NCBI RefSeq assembly: GCF_000214495.1
Contig: NZ_AFIJ01000018.1
Location: forward strand, 1 to 43,361
Length of the DNA: 43,361 bases
Source of the DNA: Megasphaera lornae
GTDB taxonomy: Bacteria; Bacillota; Negativicutes; Veillonellales; Megasphaeraceae
Direction: 5' to 3'
The notes under the pieces were generated by a model. The model searched no databases, had not been told where the DNA came from, and saw only the letters and a list, made by a program, of their open reading frames with translations. A program made the position numbers and the translations under genes. Positions 43,338-43,361 of the stretch are shown here, piece after piece (position 1 is the first letter of the stretch; the number at the start of each line of letters is the position of its first letter).

Positions 43338-43361
43338 CACTGTCATAGTACTATGACAGTG
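43338..43361 (+). terminator. Palindrome after the HD-GYP gene, cut by the window end
   Basis: A perfect 24-base palindrome (12+12, centre at 43349/43350) preceded by an A-run. Its T-tract would lie outside the window. Confidence 0.65.

Overview
The window looks like ordinary chromosome from a low-to-moderate GC Firmicute, most likely a member of the Negativicutes (Veillonellaceae-like). That placement is inferred from gene order: dnaG-rpoD, ylxM-ffh-rpsP-khpA-ylqD-rimM-trmD, murI beside a CofE-like gene, an E. coli-type SpeD, and an anaerobic corrin pathway. No phage genes, transposases, integrases or CRISPR arrays were seen.

Layout. 1-1940 (minus): an RluA-type pseudouridine synthase and class II fructose-bisphosphate aldolase. 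2142-5410 (plus): dnaG, rpoD and a CAU-anticodon tRNA with its own consensus promoter and terminator. 5500-7173: pyrK (apparently frameshifted) and pyrD. 7170-12914: a strong promoter, a structured untranslated RNA, then the purine cluster purE-purF-purM-purN-purH(cyclohydrolase only)-purD, tightly packed and ended by a terminator. 13141-14752: a DUF47/PhoU-like gene and a PiT phosphate transporter. purC lies convergent at 14886-15761. 16061-21095 (plus): thioesterase, murI, an unknown membrane protein, a CofE-like protein, rdgB, a 198-base GC-rich structured gap, speD, a class II aldolase-like gene and a small GNAT. Then a Ppx/GppA-HD protein (minus), an ECF transporter S component (plus) and a WYL regulator (plus).

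25101-30413 (minus) is one translation and protein-targeting operon from ylxM to yebC. 30427-39883 (minus) joins a corrinoid/siderophore-type ABC importer to seven corrin-ring genes (cobM, cbiG, cobJ, cobK, cobL, cobH/cbiC, cobB/cbiA). It is preceded by a GC-rich structured leader and a MoeB/ThiF-like E1 gene. 41145-43361: tRNA-Arg(CCG), an XRE regulator, a degenerate AdoMet-decarboxylase homologue with a basic tail, and an HD-GYP-type protein.

Most worth following up: (i) the AdoMet decarboxylase homologue at 42185-42679, which lacks both the pyruvoyl serine and the catalytic cysteine, in a window that also encodes an intact SpeD; (ii) structured leaders before btuF and speD that match no riboswitch consensus I recognise; (iii) an independently transcribed RNA before purE, possibly 6S RNA; (iv) three separate one-base homopolymer frameshifts (pyrK, yebC, ylxM), which look more like sequence error than biology.
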